A model generated the notes under the pieces. That model saw only the letters and a program-made list of their open reading frames with translations, did not search any database and had not been told where the DNA came from. The position numbers and the translations under genes were made by a program. Source: Cheiracanthium punctorium (lineage: Eukaryota; Arthropoda; Arachnida; Araneae; Cheiracanthiidae). Taken from it: a stretch of DNA of 64,000 nt. Location: positions 1 through 64,000 of the forward strand of contig JAWZYV010013005.1 in assembly GCA_038373885.1 (NCBI GenBank), written 5' to 3'. This document shows positions 11,828-24,316 of this stretch, piece after piece (the first letter of the stretch is position 1; every line of letters starts with the position of its first letter).

Positions 11828-14087
11828 GTTCCTTCTTATTATCTTTTAGTGTGTAAAAAAGAAAAAAAGTTGTTTTTTTTTCTCTACTGTTTAGGAATAA
11901 TGTGTCTTGTATATAAAGTTGTGAGGTATTATAATTCCATAAAGCTATAGTTTTACAAGTAAAATTTGTGGAATTTTACTCGGAAAAGAAAAAATTCTTG
12001 ATTATCACTCTCTGAGAGTCACTCTGTTGTCAGAAAAAGTCGAAAGAAAGAAGAAAAAAATTTGATTTTTTAATTTTGTGTTTATTTTCTCTTAAATTGA
12101 ACAAAAGGCTTTGAATAGCAAGTGCTAGAGAAAGGAAAGGGGGTTAGTCAAAGAGTACCTCTCTAATGCTGTAATGTTCGATGATGTGATTTGGGACGTA
12201 TTCTTTGTTCTTCCGGGTGTCCTGTGCGTCAAGACAATACCGTCTCTAAGGGAACAGGCCTTACAACTGGTTTGTGACGTCACCAGATGAAGATCTGAAG
12301 ATCGTTCAGTTTAAAGCTTTACTTCAGTTAAGTGGTTTTGCTGCAATGCTCAAGAGGAAACTATGCAGAATATATAGTGTTTTGAATACTCATGATTGTT
12401 TTTCGAGATAACAATTCAAGCCTTCTAAAAAACTATTTATAGAGAAAGACTTCTTATCAGAAAAATTAAAGATTGGATCAGTGTATTTAAATTCATTTAG
12501 AAAAATCAGCATAATGTAAATTACTTACCAATATTTTACTTGTAATATCAATACTATTTATATTGCATTTTTGGCATTCATTTATTTAAAATCATTTCAG
12601 ATTACTTATTTAAGAATTCTTAAGTATAAAAATTCACGCATTTATGGCAAATCTTAAAAAGAAAAGAAAAACCTTGACGAAGAAAGATTTGTTAATAATT
12701 TTACGAAGTTTTAATTTATACATGCCCAACAACATTATTTAAAAGAAGTAGAACTTTGTATATTTTTATCCCTAGTAATATAAACACTTCAATTTCTTTC
12801 ATTGACGCAATTGTCATATACAAACGAACAAGATAAGCTAAAATTTTTGAAAAAAAAATTATATTTTGTCACTAAAAGATAATTATTGGGATATAACATA
12901 TGTTTTTACATTTTATAAGTATTAATGCGTAAAATAAGATAAATTTTGAAATTTTTCCATAATAATTATTAGATTGTAAGCTTTTCAATCTCTTATTTTA
13001 TATATAAATTTAAAGCACATTGTAGTTTCAATCAGCAAGCGATCAGATATTCATAATTTCATTTTGCCTTCCTTTGTTCTTAATTAAATTTCAATTATTT
13101 GAATAAAGAAAATAGAATTTAAAATATTTAGTTATTTTTTTCAAAGTAACAATAAAATAAGTAAACAAAATAAATAAATTCAACAAATAAAATAAACGAA
13201 ATATTTTATTGTCACAGTAGTACAAAACAATCAGACCATAATAATTACAGGTACTGAGAAAAGTATTTTTAATTATTTATTCAAATAAATGGTGCAACGG
13301 TTATCATTATAAGTACATAAGAGTGAAAAATTTCTTCTAGTGTAAGTACACTACATGAAACAGTAAAGAGTTGATAAAAATAGAAGTACTAAACTGCTTA
13401 CATAGTTAAATGAAAGTTATGTTATTCAATAAAAAAATATTTTTTGTGTATAACTAAAACCAAAAAGTGAACTGATTGGATAAATTAAAAATTTACCCAA
13501 TCAAGTATAAGTAAAAAAAAAAAAATTAACAGTTACAACTCATTCTGTGAAAACAGATAAAATGCAAAGCTGTATATACTTCACAGTTAATAAGAAAAGT
13601 GTTGTTATAATTATTTTGCTTTTGTTGTTGAATCTAAACATGCAAATGAAATAATATGTATTTTAATCCCTATTTTAAGATATTTATAAAAACCAGAGAC
13701 TAGTTTTATATTTGAATACTGATTAAAATCTCTAAAACTTAATGTGTGTTGTTTGTATTGTTTCTCAATATCAGTGAATTATTTTTAAAGTTGTTCAAGA
13801 GTTGCATGATTTCTTTAAAAAAAAAAAACCACTTTAATTTAAATAAATGTGCACCTTTCTTAAATTTACTCAATCAAAATATTTCACATGGGAAAGAGCT
13901 GGATAAATCCTTTTAACATTTGAATATGTTTTTTTTTAATTCACAAACTAATTAGGTACAGCATTAATAAATATTAAACTAATTTGGTACAACATTAAAG
14001 ACATTCTTTTTTGAAAATGTTTCTAATTTTCGTTTTCGAACATTTTTTGAGCTACCTTCTTATCATTTCTTTTGGTTACATAGTTTT
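11655..14087. other. AT-rich stretch between gypsy remnant and transposase pseudogene
   Basis: Contains a 28-base T run (about 11790-11817) and no recognisable gene. A GC-richer patch at 12120-12350 shares a short motif (CAATACCGTCTCT.AGGGAAC) with 8871-8892. That is too little to call a second LTR. The part next to 14088 may be the 3' untranslated end of the transposase gene. Confidence 0.45.
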
Positions 14088-16685
14088 TTAAATAAATATT
14101 GCAAGCAACCCATAGAATTTTTTTATTACAGTTTCTAATTGGTGACCTGCCGAGCAGTTATAAAGCAAATCAAAAAACTCTACATTACTTACAATTTTAA
14201 AGGTAGTTGCAACGACTAATAATCGTTGATTCATTTTCTTTAAAAAAATTGATTCATGTTCTGCAGAAATAAGCTTTTTCACTACAATAAAACAATAATG
14301 AACTATTATAACAATTTCAGGTTTTGGATATTTTAATGCTCCCCTATCTAGATTTGAAATTAAGCTATACATTTCATCATCACAAACCATTTCTTTTTGA
14401 AGAGTGAGCTGAAAATAACAATGTTCGCATTTTAAATGTTTATATACGGAATGCACACAATACCCAGCTAAAAATGTTAAGACAGGAAGAATATTTTGAT
14501 CTTCAGAAAGATCATCAGAATTTACAGTTATACTACCTAAATCCCCGTCTACTGCTTCAAAAATATCCTCCCAAAGAGTATTTACAACAATTTTTTTTAT
14601 AGAAATGTTTCCAAATGCACTAGAAGAAATTGATAACGGCAATGTGTCTTGCAATCTCAACTTAGATTCGCATTCGAACACTTGTCTGAGAGAAATGTTA
14701 TACTGGCATCCAGCTAGTCTTCGATATTTTCCGAATCTTTCTTCCAGTGCATCTGTTTGTATTTTGCCACATAAAAAATATTTGAAATTTAATTCAGTGA
14801 TGCAATAATCAGCCATTTGAAGCAATGCATATGTTGAATGCGAAAGCGCGAAATGAGTTTCTTTCGTAAGGGTACCAGTGTCACAATTTTTGTTTTTCCA
14901 ATTGTCTAACCATGTATGAAAATTTTCAAGAAATTCTGCATTTTCATCTCCCTCTTGCTAAGTAATGGGTTTCATAGATACGTTTCTTTTATGTATACCT
15001 TTTAGAGGATGCTTAACATTAACAATGCACCACCATCGATACATTAAAGAAATGTATTCAGCTGTTTCTTTGTAAAATTTTAAAGAATGCTTATTCTCTA
15101 ATTCTGACAAAGCATTGATAGCAAATTCATTAAAAATGCGGAGCACAAGCTTCACATTTTGTCGTTCTAAATTTGAAGGGTTCAAAGCCTTGAACGATAA
15201 TGAACGATTATATGTTACGATGTTACTTTCTTCTATTTCATACAATTTTTTCAGTGTGTTAAATGATGCAGTTTTCATAGTAGAATTATTTGAATCTGTG
15301 TCAAACGAAGGATAAAACATGCATTTGTCTGCATTACGCTGATTGATCCAGTTATTACGGATGCACTTCAAAATATGCACAGTATCTATGACAAAAAATA
15401 AAGGTCGATTAGCTGGACCACTTGGATGACAATAAACAATACTTAATTTGGGGGGATCTGAAAATTGAGACATGGCTTTTCTGTTAATGGAGTTATTATC
15501 ACTAACAACACAAATGACTGAAAACCCTATTTCTTCTAATCCTAAAATGACTTTTTTTATGACTAAATGTAAGTCATTTGCAGACATTGTTCTCACAGGC
15601 AGAATGTGAACAACATCATTGTAAGAAGATAACATGCTTTGAATCATGAAAACATGGGCACTAGTTGCTGATTCTTTGCAATTAAAAGCCATGCCTACCA
15701 TGTTTCCACCTTTATAATCTAAATATTCTTTTATATGAATTTCATCTACCATTAAGGTAACAGTTTTTTCGTGTTCTTGAAGAACTCTGCGTTTTTCTTT
15801 TGCATAATTTAAAAAATTGCAGTCATGTGGTTAATGTAGTGGGCTAGCATTAAAATTTGAAGTAATGTTTCTAATTGTAGAAGGATGGGGCAAAATAATA
15901 CAGCCCGACTGCCTTAAAAAATTGTATGCATCAGGAGAAATAGAAAATAAAATTGAAGATGTGATAAGAAAATCAGGAGCATATCTCCTGCTAAATTTAT
16001 CGACTGATAACAAGGAAACTTGGTAGATAAGAAAATTAATGACATTTTCATGTTCAGGATAGTACATATTTAAATTATTGAGTGATTGTTTCGTAAATGA
16101 AGTTGCATTTTTGGCATAATTAAAGCATTCATCTCCAGTTAGAGAATGAACATAAGTTAAAAGTTTAGTAAGAACTCTTATATCCCTCAAATCAATTGGT
16201 AAATTTTCTGTTAAGTACGTTTTCAAGGGAGTGTCACCTATGTATGCAGCAACTTCAAGATTTTTATCAACAATTACTGAGCACTTAATATGTGGGAAAA
16301 TGTCTGTACTTACAACTATGAAGAGTGCTTGATCTTTTTTCAATAATATATTCCATAAGTCTGGGATTTCATTATTTTCCAAAGAGTCACAAAATTGAGA
16401 AAAGTTTTGAAATGTAAATTTTTTCTTTTCTTCTTCTTCAGACTGCAAGCTAGCTTTTATAGCCTCTTGTAATTGTTTATTCCCCATTCGCCTCTTTTTT
16501 TCTTCAGGATTTTCTCTAGATGCTGTTGCATTGGATAGATATCTTGGACAACCAGGAAAAAGAGAAGGAACTGCAGTATCTTTCAGCCTGGGATATTGCA
16601 GGGGAACTGTAATTGCGGCACCATTTTTGTCATAAAACACTTTTTCTCTTATTATATCCTCATCCTTGAAATGAAGAGGGCAGAC
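14088..16685 (-). pseudogene. P-element/THAP9-like transposase, nearly complete but broken
   Basis: One minus-strand frame runs from a splice acceptor (AG at 16687-16686) to TAA at 14088-14090. The exon opens with the second half of a THAP zinc finger: VCPLHF supplies the last Cys and His, and AVPSLFP is the AVPT.F box. A charged coiled segment follows, then HPSTIRNI, the RNase H-like start LMVDEIHI (first Asp), VSDNNSINRKAM (second Asp region), the long insertion domain, and TDALEERFGKYRR with the catalytic Glu and the typical P-element C-terminus. Only two stops interrupt it, TAA 15831-15833 and TAG 14958-14960, both in the same frame, with no frameshift. P-type transposases excise and reinsert DNA between short inverted repeats. 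This copy looks recently inactivated. Confidence 0.93.
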
Positions 16686-18049
16686 CTATATAAAAAAAGC
16701 AGCATTTAGACATTATAATATCAATTAATATTCAAAAATATGCTATGAAAATATGCTAACGTGCATGAAATTTTTAATTTTCTAAGGCTATATTGTGTAC
16801 ATACACACTCAAATATATGCATATACAGATAGATAAACATGATTAAACATGACTAAAACGTTCATAATTATATGTCTAAAATAAATTTCTGTGAAAAATA
16901 ATTGCAATCATACTATGCTAGAAATTATATTTGCATATATTTACAATAAAAACATTTAACAAAAATAATTTTTTCATGTAAAAAATATATATCAAGTTCA
17001 ATTTTACGTGAAGCAAACTATCACTAGCAGTTACCTTTTAATTATCATTATACATTAAAAACTTATATGAACAATTAAAATAGCTGAATATGTAGAATTT
17101 AGAAAAAATAGATTTAATTATTAGAATTGTAACTCTAAACACATACATATAATATAATATAAGCAACATAAATATAAATGCAATTTCAGTACTTTCGTGC
17201 TTTGTATAATATATATATTTGCATGCTATTAATAACTTCAATGCTTTTCTTCTTTAGAAACAATAATTGTGAAGTTTTTTAATAATATCCGTATATTTTA
17301 TGCTAGCTAATTAAACTCATCCAAAATTTTCTTTCATATAAACTGTTACCAAATTAATACTTTATAAAAGAAGTAAATAAGCAAAAAACTCTGGACAAAT
17401 GATTAAGCAGGAATTTTAGATTCAAAGCCGAAATCTTTCAACAGCTGTGCACAAAGTTTTATAGACAAATAAAACAAAACAGCTGAAAATAAATCTTGTG
17501 CATAATTCAATAATATGTTTAAGAGCTATTCCAAAACTTACAATATTGTTAAATATTACTGTTTTTCTTGTTTCTTTCGCCATATCATAAATTAATAAAA
17601 TAAACTGTCAGAGTACAAATAAATAATCTTTCAGCTAATGCAATGTAAGAAATCAAATAAATGATTTTTTCTTATACATATGTAGTTATTTTAAGTTTAT
17701 TATACACTATACTACCAATGAAGTGCAACACACATCAAAAAACGAAATTTTCATGAAAAGGGTAAAAAAATTTAACAAATCGTAAATACACATACTTCAG
17801 ATAATAATAATGTAATAACAAGGTACTTCAGATAATAATAATGTAATATTGAGGTAATTCAGATAATAATATTGAAATAATAAGGTGCTTCAGATAATAA
17901 TAATGTAATAATAGGGTGCTTTAGATAATAGTAAAGTGATACTTCACATAATAATTTGCAATAAATAAACATATACTGAATACTTTAAATAAGAATATAT
18001 CTCATAATATGCACTAAATAAACTGGATAATAAATAAATGGAAACTTAC
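16686..18049 (-). other. Intron of the P/THAP transposase pseudogene
   Basis: A GT donor at 18049-18048 (context AGG|GTAAGT) and an AG acceptor at 16687-16686 join two THAP half-domain pieces in frame. The intron is AT-rich and holds a 31-bp minisatellite. The splice call rests on the joint restoring the THAP spacing between its Trp and the final Cys-x2-His pair. Confidence 0.7.
17794..17948. repeat. 31-bp minisatellite, five copies
   Basis: ACTTCAGATAATAATAATG-type units begin at 17794, 17825, 17856, 17887 and 17918, an exact 31-bp period with growing divergence, followed by a partial copy at 17941. The array lies inside the transposase intron. Confidence 0.9.
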
Positions 18050-18128
18050 CCTAGATGACTTGGTAATTTTGTAATTTTTCCAGGGAATCACTTTAATGTG
18101 GATGTGGCTTTCCAAATCAAGCAGTAAT
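18050..18128 (-). pseudogene. Upstream exon piece of the THAP transposase
   Basis: The minus-strand frame reading ...VIPWKNYKITKSSR ends exactly at the donor 18050|18049 and joins VCPLHF of the next exon. Trp, Pro and the basic SSR stretch before VC fit the centre of a THAP finger. The first Cys pair is not visible: a stop lies upstream near 18130, inside the AAGCTTGA terminal region. Either an earlier exon is lost or the N-terminus was destroyed. Confidence 0.5.
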
Positions 18129-18269
18129 CAAGTTGTATTCAAGCTTGACAGTTCAAATGACTTCTCCAAGCTTGCTGCAAGCTTAAAATGAATTGAACTG
18201 TCAAGTTTGTATTAATACGTCAAATTCAAAGAAATGTCAAGCTTGATTTAAGCTTATGTGCTGTGTGGG
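18100..18269. mobile_element. Terminal segment (end A) of the AAGCTTGA TIR family
   Basis: Read inward from 18269 on the minus strand it starts CCCACACAGCACATAAGC and continues with TTAAATCAAGCTTGACATTT and more AAGCTTGA units. It matches the left end of the element at 23080. With end B at 9697 it may bracket an 8.6-kb autonomous element carrying the THAP transposase. The flanks (TA left, CT right) do not give a matching target duplication. Confidence 0.7.
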
Positions 18270-18427
18270 CTTATAGAAAAAAACATAAATTTCGCACCAA
18301 TCATTGAATATTTACAGCAGTTACAACACTGGACGGGTGGACAACAAAACAGACAAATAACCGAAATCATAAAAACCTGTCAAACTTGCTGGTCAGTTAA
18401 AAATATAAATATTCCTTTTATACATCA

Positions 18428-19829
18428 CTAGCCGCCTTCGGCGACCAGTTTTGGCCGTCGATGGCCGCTTCGCGGCCCATGGTTAAATGCTTCTGGATTT
18501 ACTACAAAAACAAAACAAATGTCGCAAAACAATCTAAATAAAAGTTACGATCCAACAACAATGAAATCAAAATCCATCCGGTTAAAGGAACTCAAATTAA
18601 ACAAATGCTTATGACAATGTCCGACAGCAATCGAAATAAAAGTTACGATATGATCCAACAACGTTGAAATAAAAATCCATTAAAATAAGTTTTCATAAAA
18701 ACACTGCATTTAAACACCTTTAACGTTTAAAAACACTGCGTTTTTTCAACTGAAGAGAGCCAATGGCAACTTTTGAAGAAGTTAAAATAAAAACATCTAA
18801 CAACAATGAATTCAAAATTAAACGCTTCTGGATTTACGACAAAAACAAAACAAATGTCCCAAAACAATCTAAATAAAAGTAACGATCCATTAACATTGAA
18901 ATCAAAATCCATCCGGTTAAACAAATTCAAAATAAACGCTTACAACAAAAACAAAATAGACAATCTAAAACACTCAAACACTTTTAAAATACGATTTCAC
19001 AAATGTCAGGCCGTTAATATTTAAAAAGACTACGGTGAGAGCATTAAAAAAAAAAAAGAGAAAAGAAAAGAAAAGAAAAAGAAAAGAAGCGTGACTTCCA
19101 AAAACAATAACAATATACGTTTACATTGCCAATTTCTAAAAAAGAATCCCTACAAATAGATGTTTAAGTGTTGTGCCAAGGCTAAACCTGATCGGTTTAG
19201 CCTTGGCACAACGCATGGTTATGGTTATCCAGGTGAAGTACAGTTATCCAGTTTAGGCTTGTTTGTGCAAAAATCTATCAATTTTTTCAGTTAAATAGAA
19301 CTTAAATAAGGAGTATGACGTCTCTATGACCAGGGACGGATACAACCCATCCCACGGGCCCGGGAAATTCATGTCAACTGCGGCCCACTTACATTTTCTT
19401 CTAACACAGGTACACACCATACATAAGTGTATATATAAATACAATATTATTAAAGTGACCGGCCCATCGGGAAAATTTCCGGGTTCCCGGTGGGTGTATC
19501 CGGGCCTGTCTATGACGTCATTTAATCGATCTACGCTACAGATTATGTTCCGTGATTTTTTTCAATGAATCGTTGAGTGATTCATTTTCTTCCATTCTGT
19601 GTTTACTTTTTCAAGGCGTGATATCTCGCTAGATATTTAGATTTGGAAGATGCCGCAAGTTTAAGAAAGGTAAATTTTTTAGAGATCTTTCGAACTGTAT
19701 AAAAAAATGTAGATTTTAGTTAGAGATAAAAATGTCATTTTTATCAAAATTTCAACATGATGACAAATGCGCTGGGGCGATGAGTCCAACGCAGAGAGCG
19801 TTACGAGCAGGGCTTTTATTATTTAGATA
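18428..19829 (+). mobile_element. Possible Helentron/HINE-like repeat
   Basis: Starts with CTAGCCGCCTTCGGCG and short GC-rich inverted motifs. It contains two diverged direct repeats (about 18480-18590 and 18820-18930, both with CTTCTGGATTTACnACAAA and CAAAATCCATCCGGTTAAA). It ends with a perfect AACGC-AGAGA-GCGTT hairpin (19789-19803) before a T/A-rich ending. The layout resembles non-autonomous Helentrons, but no Rep/helicase sequence is present, so the class is uncertain. Confidence 0.35.
19331..19508. mobile_element. hAT-type MITE with perfect 8-bp target duplication
   Basis: The ends CAGGGACGGATACAACCC and GGGTGTATCCGGGCCTG are imperfect inverted repeats. TCTATGAC flanks both sides (19323-19330 and 19509-19516). 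CAG-start termini with an 8-bp duplication are the hAT signature. It has no coding capacity and lies inside the Helentron-like repeat, so it is younger than that repeat. Confidence 0.88.
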
Positions 19830-21854
19830 ACGGTATCGGATGAACACGGAGAGCAAGAAATTTATTCTTTTAAGGGTTAACACTCTAAAATTAATTTCCC
19901 AGGTACTAACCCAAGCAGCAAGAAATTCCCGGCCTCATCTCGGCCAACTGTCTTCATGGGACCCCAATTTCACCCGTTCGACCTCGGCGCAGGACTTCCG
20001 TTGAAGGTTGGGGATGTCAGGTCGGGTGACGGTCCCTGGACTGTCTACTCCGGAGGGATTCTGTGCGTCTCCGGGCGATTTTCCGAGGATACCCCGACAA
20101 TTGGCTCTCTTATCCTGATTCAGTCGAGATTGTATCTATTGCTTTAGGGACGTTTTTAATGAGCTATACCATATAAATTTTCCACTTCAAATTGATGAAG
20201 AAAGTGGTTCTTGATTCGGATAATTAATTTCTTCAAATAAAAATGTTAATTAATAGTTATATTTTCAAAATACAGTAAATGTTAACACCCATCAACACCT
20301 AATGTAGTATACTAAATTTCACAATTTAACAATTGTAATTTTTATTCGCCCTTTCATCTTTATAGAATTTAAGACATATCTAGCTCTCTTAAAATATTTT
20401 CCTATTAAATAAGAAATAAATATATAATATTTAGTCATGAATCTAGTCTAATAATATTTTAGAAATCAGATGAGTAAATTATTTCTGTGTTAAAACGTTG
20501 AAACACGTGCTGAACATAAGTAAATCGTTATGCATATATTTAATTACATAATTATAGTGTCACATAAATTAAAGTACATATTGTGATATTTGTGTATTTA
20601 CAAGAGAAAATTCTTCTTGGATAAATTCAAAACGTCCCAGTTTATTTCAAGGAAATTCAGCGATTACATAATTAAATTTATAATGAGACTTATATTAAAT
20701 GCAATACAAAGAAGCACATAGGGAAGTATTTCTGCTAACCATACAGAGTTATATAAGGACTTTTAAAATGCTCAAAATTATAGTTAAAGAATGAAAAAAT
20801 GAAACTAGTTCATTTGCAATGCTCACGTTTAATTTCAATGTTATAAAAATAAGTAGGTTTTGGAAAATATGTAATGGAAAAAATATTTTTTCAGTATTTT
20901 ATTAATTTTTTAAAATATTCGATGTTTTATTCTTTTAAAAAGGGTTGCAAAGTCGCTGTAAATCATAAAATGCTTACTTCGACTTCAGATCCAATTATAT
21001 TATGCATGCAATTTTATTTTCTGTTCAGCAGAGATTTCAACAAGTAACAAAAGTACATTTGTTTTAAGTGAACAAACACAGAAATAATTTACTAACCTTT
21101 TTAAATTGAGTGTGTTTCTTGTTGGTATGTTATCTTCTGTAAGCCGTTAAACTTTTGAATATGCTACCCAACATTTTGCATCGCAACACTGCACTGTGTC
21201 AAACGAAGCTAACTGAACGCTCCCGAAAAAAATACTGCCAGGGAGAATAAAAAGGGGGCTTCTTATTGGATGGAAGATAAAAGAGATAGGAGCAGGCGAA
21301 ATTCAAATCGACGTGAGGGGGGGGGTGAGGTAGCGATGTTGTACTAGGAAGCAGCATCCCCCTTCCCCACTGACAATGCCATCTCTGAATAGTCCTTTCG
21401 AAGTCCGATTCCGACCTCGGTTCAACGGATCAAAAATACCTGAGACCGAGGAGTATATGAAGGAAGTTGGTTGACTTTTCTCCCGAGGTCAGGGAGCTGC
21501 GGAATGAATTACATGTCGGCGGTATAGCTTCAGCGGACGTTAAATGGACGTCGAACAAAAATTCCCGAGTACGAGCCGATGAAATAGACAGTCGGCCAAC
21601 TTTTTACCGAACTCTTTTGCTGCCTGGGAAAGAATCAAAGTTTGCAATTTTTCCATGTAAATTCCTTAACCCGTTTTGGGTTGTAACGCATTAACGGATT
21701 TTTGTCAATCGGAGACAACCCCCCTACTCCTAGGCAAATAATGCTTAGCCATTCTTTAATAAAACACAATACACTAAATCGGTTAATTACAGCGCGAGTA
21801 ACGAATTTTTAAAATTCCCAAAGAAATCGTCATAGCTTAATACAATCACATTAG
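19830..21854. other. Unassigned stretch with two GC-rich patches
   Basis: 19900-20150 and 21280-21700 are GC-rich islands around 1.1 kb of AT-rich DNA. Both contain short open frames without recognisable motifs. They might be parts of an old retroelement, but nothing decisive is visible. Confidence 0.35.
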
Positions 21855-21860
21855 ACATTA

Positions 21861-22816
21861 CGTATTATCCGGCGGTCCGCCAAGACCAGCAACATTTTCG
21901 CCAAGATAAATGCCGGTCACATCAAATTATTGATGGTTCAGAATGCGATTGGCAACAGTTTGCCTGCAAATTTGAGGAAAAAATAGTTTGGCATTACAGT
22001 GAAACCCCGATCTATCGTTCCCGCATTGATCGCTTTATTTCTATGGTCCCTGCACAAATTGTATTTGAATAACGTTAAAGGAACCCGCATCTATCGTTCG
22101 CCAAAAAGTGACTTTCCCGCGTTCATCTTTGTAAATTTTCCCTCTTGACCAAAATGAAAATGTACGTTAAGGGGATCCATATTTTATATAAACTGTAATT
22201 GTTTCCTGGTATTATTTCTTGGTTTATTGATGATCAGATGAGCGGTGGTTGCGTGTTGAAGATAGCGTGAAATTTAATGATTATATTTCCATTAATCAAG
22301 ATGGTGAGACATGCGGTAACCTAAACATGGAAAAAACGTGTGATGGTGCAAAAAATTAGAATAATTGTGAAGCAGCAGATAATGTTCATTCTCATGAGGC
22401 TAAGCCTGCACTAGTACGAAGTTGGTATGAAGCAATAACGCTATTTGAAACTGTATGAACTTTTTATACAAACATAAAATCACATAAGAGGACCAGAAAA
22501 ATACTGTAAATCTTGAAAATTTACTATATAATTTCCGAAATTTCAAAATAATGGAAAACCCCATATAAAATTACCGATTTTTAAAAGTAAGTATCACTTA
22601 CTTTTCATCTTCGATTTATTTGTTTCACAAGTTTGTAACAAATTAGTATTGCTTTGTATACAGTCATTGTGTATATGCATAAAGATTGCTTTCTTCGTAT
22701 TTTGACTAAAACTCGCATTTGTCGTTTTCCCGCATTCATCGTATTTTCCTAAGTACCCCATGAAAAACGACGAATCGAGGTTCTACTGTAAAAACCGCAG
22801 GGATAATACGTAAGTA
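21861..22816. mobile_element. MITE with GTATTATCCCGGC-type ends, split by a pogo-like element
   Basis: Left part 21861-21996 begins ATTACGTATTATCCGGCGGTC. Right part 22789-22816 ends ACCGCAGGGATAATACGTAAG. The same family is present unsplit at 36384-36546, sharing TTGCCAAGATAAAT.CCGG and GGCAACAGTTTGCC..CA.ATTTGAGGAAA blocks. That copy provides the empty site for the insertion. Confidence 0.8.
21997..22788. mobile_element. pogo/Tigger-like non-autonomous element
   Basis: Ends CAGTGAAACCCCGATCTATCG and CGACGAATCGAGGTTCTACTG form inverted repeats, flanked by TA on both sides (21995-21996, 22789-22790). CAGT ends with TA duplication are typical of Tc1/mariner-pogo elements. No transposase frame was found. 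Internal tandem motifs (CATCTATCGTTCGCC, CGCATTCATCG) echo the termini. Confidence 0.85.
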
Positions 22817-24138
22817 TCTTTTTATCGCCAAATATTGAAAATACCACCAAGTTCGGTTCAGTTTTCAAAGCATTATTTTCGCACCCTGATTTGGCAATTT
22901 ATCGCAAAAGTCGCCAACATTGACTTTTGGCGCAACTTTTGAGGGAGGCACACGATCGTCGTCGGATTATTGCTAATCATATTGCAGCAGTGGCGTAGCC
23001 AAAGGGGGATAGGGGGGGTCATAATCCCCCCCCCATGAGGAATATTTCACCGTACAAAATGTATATTCTTCACTCCCTTCCCGGACAGCACATAACTTAA
23101 ATCAAGTTTGAAATTTCTTTGAATTTGACGCATTAATGTAAGCTTGACAGTTCAACTCATTCTAAGCTGGCAGCAAGCTTGCAGGAGTCAAGTTGAATTG
23201 TCAAGCTTAAATACAGTTGATTTAAGCTTGAAAATTGATACTCGTGTGATTTTTCCTTTTTAAAGGAGCGTTGATGGCGTCATCTGTGAAAGAGAATGGA
23301 CATTAATTGTCTAGCGTCCTTTAAATTTGCGGAAAGTTCGTAAAAGATCTGTTTTATTTTTATTACCAGTGCCATATATATTACCGGCAAGGCAAACGGG
23401 GCAACTGCCCAGGGCCTACAGATTTTAGGGCCTAAAAATCTTACACTTTTGTAGTTTTAAAATAAAATTACAAAGGATAAAAAAAAAATCAGAAGTTAAA
23501 TAATTTTTTAATTATAAAGTATGAACAATGAAAATAATTCAAATTTACATTTGTATAAATTAATTTAAACTTATTTTTAATTCTTCGAAATGCTCTATAT
23601 CGATATAGCATACCAATATGTAGGAAAATAACTAACCACATTTGTAAAGAGAATTTTTAGCGTTAAAAAATAGCAAAATTTTTCAATTATTTGTTATTTT
23701 AAGAAATATTTACAAAAATGACTAAAGTGTTTGCATTCCATACATGTTAGCAACTGTGATATAACATTTCGAAGTAATGTTTAACTATCTGTTTCTTTCA
23801 TTTCAGATTACTTAACACAAAATTTGTGTTAAGTAAACCCATTCTATATTTCCAAATATGGAAATTCTTCAAAATAAAATACAATTATACTACGAAATTG
23901 ATTTCAAAATCAGTCGTTTATCTCGATTTTGGCCAGCAGTATTGCTTCATGAGTGTTGCGGTACTGAAAGTTTTAAAACGTGTTTTTTTTTTTTTTAATT
24001 TAATTTATTTTGATGCATTATTGTAATTTTGATGCATCCCATGGAAAAATAAAAGAAACAAATAACACATCGCCCACTTATCAATTTGGCGAGAAAACAG
24101 CGTGGTAAGTCACTTCAAACTTTAGTCCTAGCTGCACG

Positions 24139-24316
24139 AGGCTGCGGTGGCGGAATGGATAGCGTGCTCGACTGTGAAGCCAAAGGGCCCAGGTTCTATC
24201 CCAGCGACGAACACTCGATGGAAACAGATTAAATTAAATTGAAATTTCAGCGTAGAGGGGAAAAATGCGCGGAAAAATAAATTATGTGGGGCGCGTTAGC
24301 CAGCGGGCGCCCCGTG
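24139..24316 (+). repeat. tRNA-derived SINE-like segment
   Basis: Box A-like TGGCGGAATGG (24148-24158) and box B-like GGTTCTATCCC (24192-24202) have tRNA spacing, followed by a short body ending GGGCGCCCCGTGTA. It is the counterpart of 9850-10010 and a recognisable SINE head, not a functional tRNA. Confidence 0.6.

Noticed and set aside
8871..12270. Matching LTR pair around the gypsy remnant
   Set aside because: Only about 22 bases (CAATACCGTCTCT.AGGGAAC) are shared. The surrounding sequence does not align.
19780..19830. Hammerhead ribozyme at GCGATGAGTCCAACGC
   Set aside because: It resembles CUGAUGAGUCC but lacks the leading CUG and any GAAA box. The AACGC/GCGTT hairpin explains it better.
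21467..21694. 75-residue open frame in a GC-rich patch
   Set aside because: No motif, no splice context and no homolog recognised. Likely chance in a GC-rich repeat.
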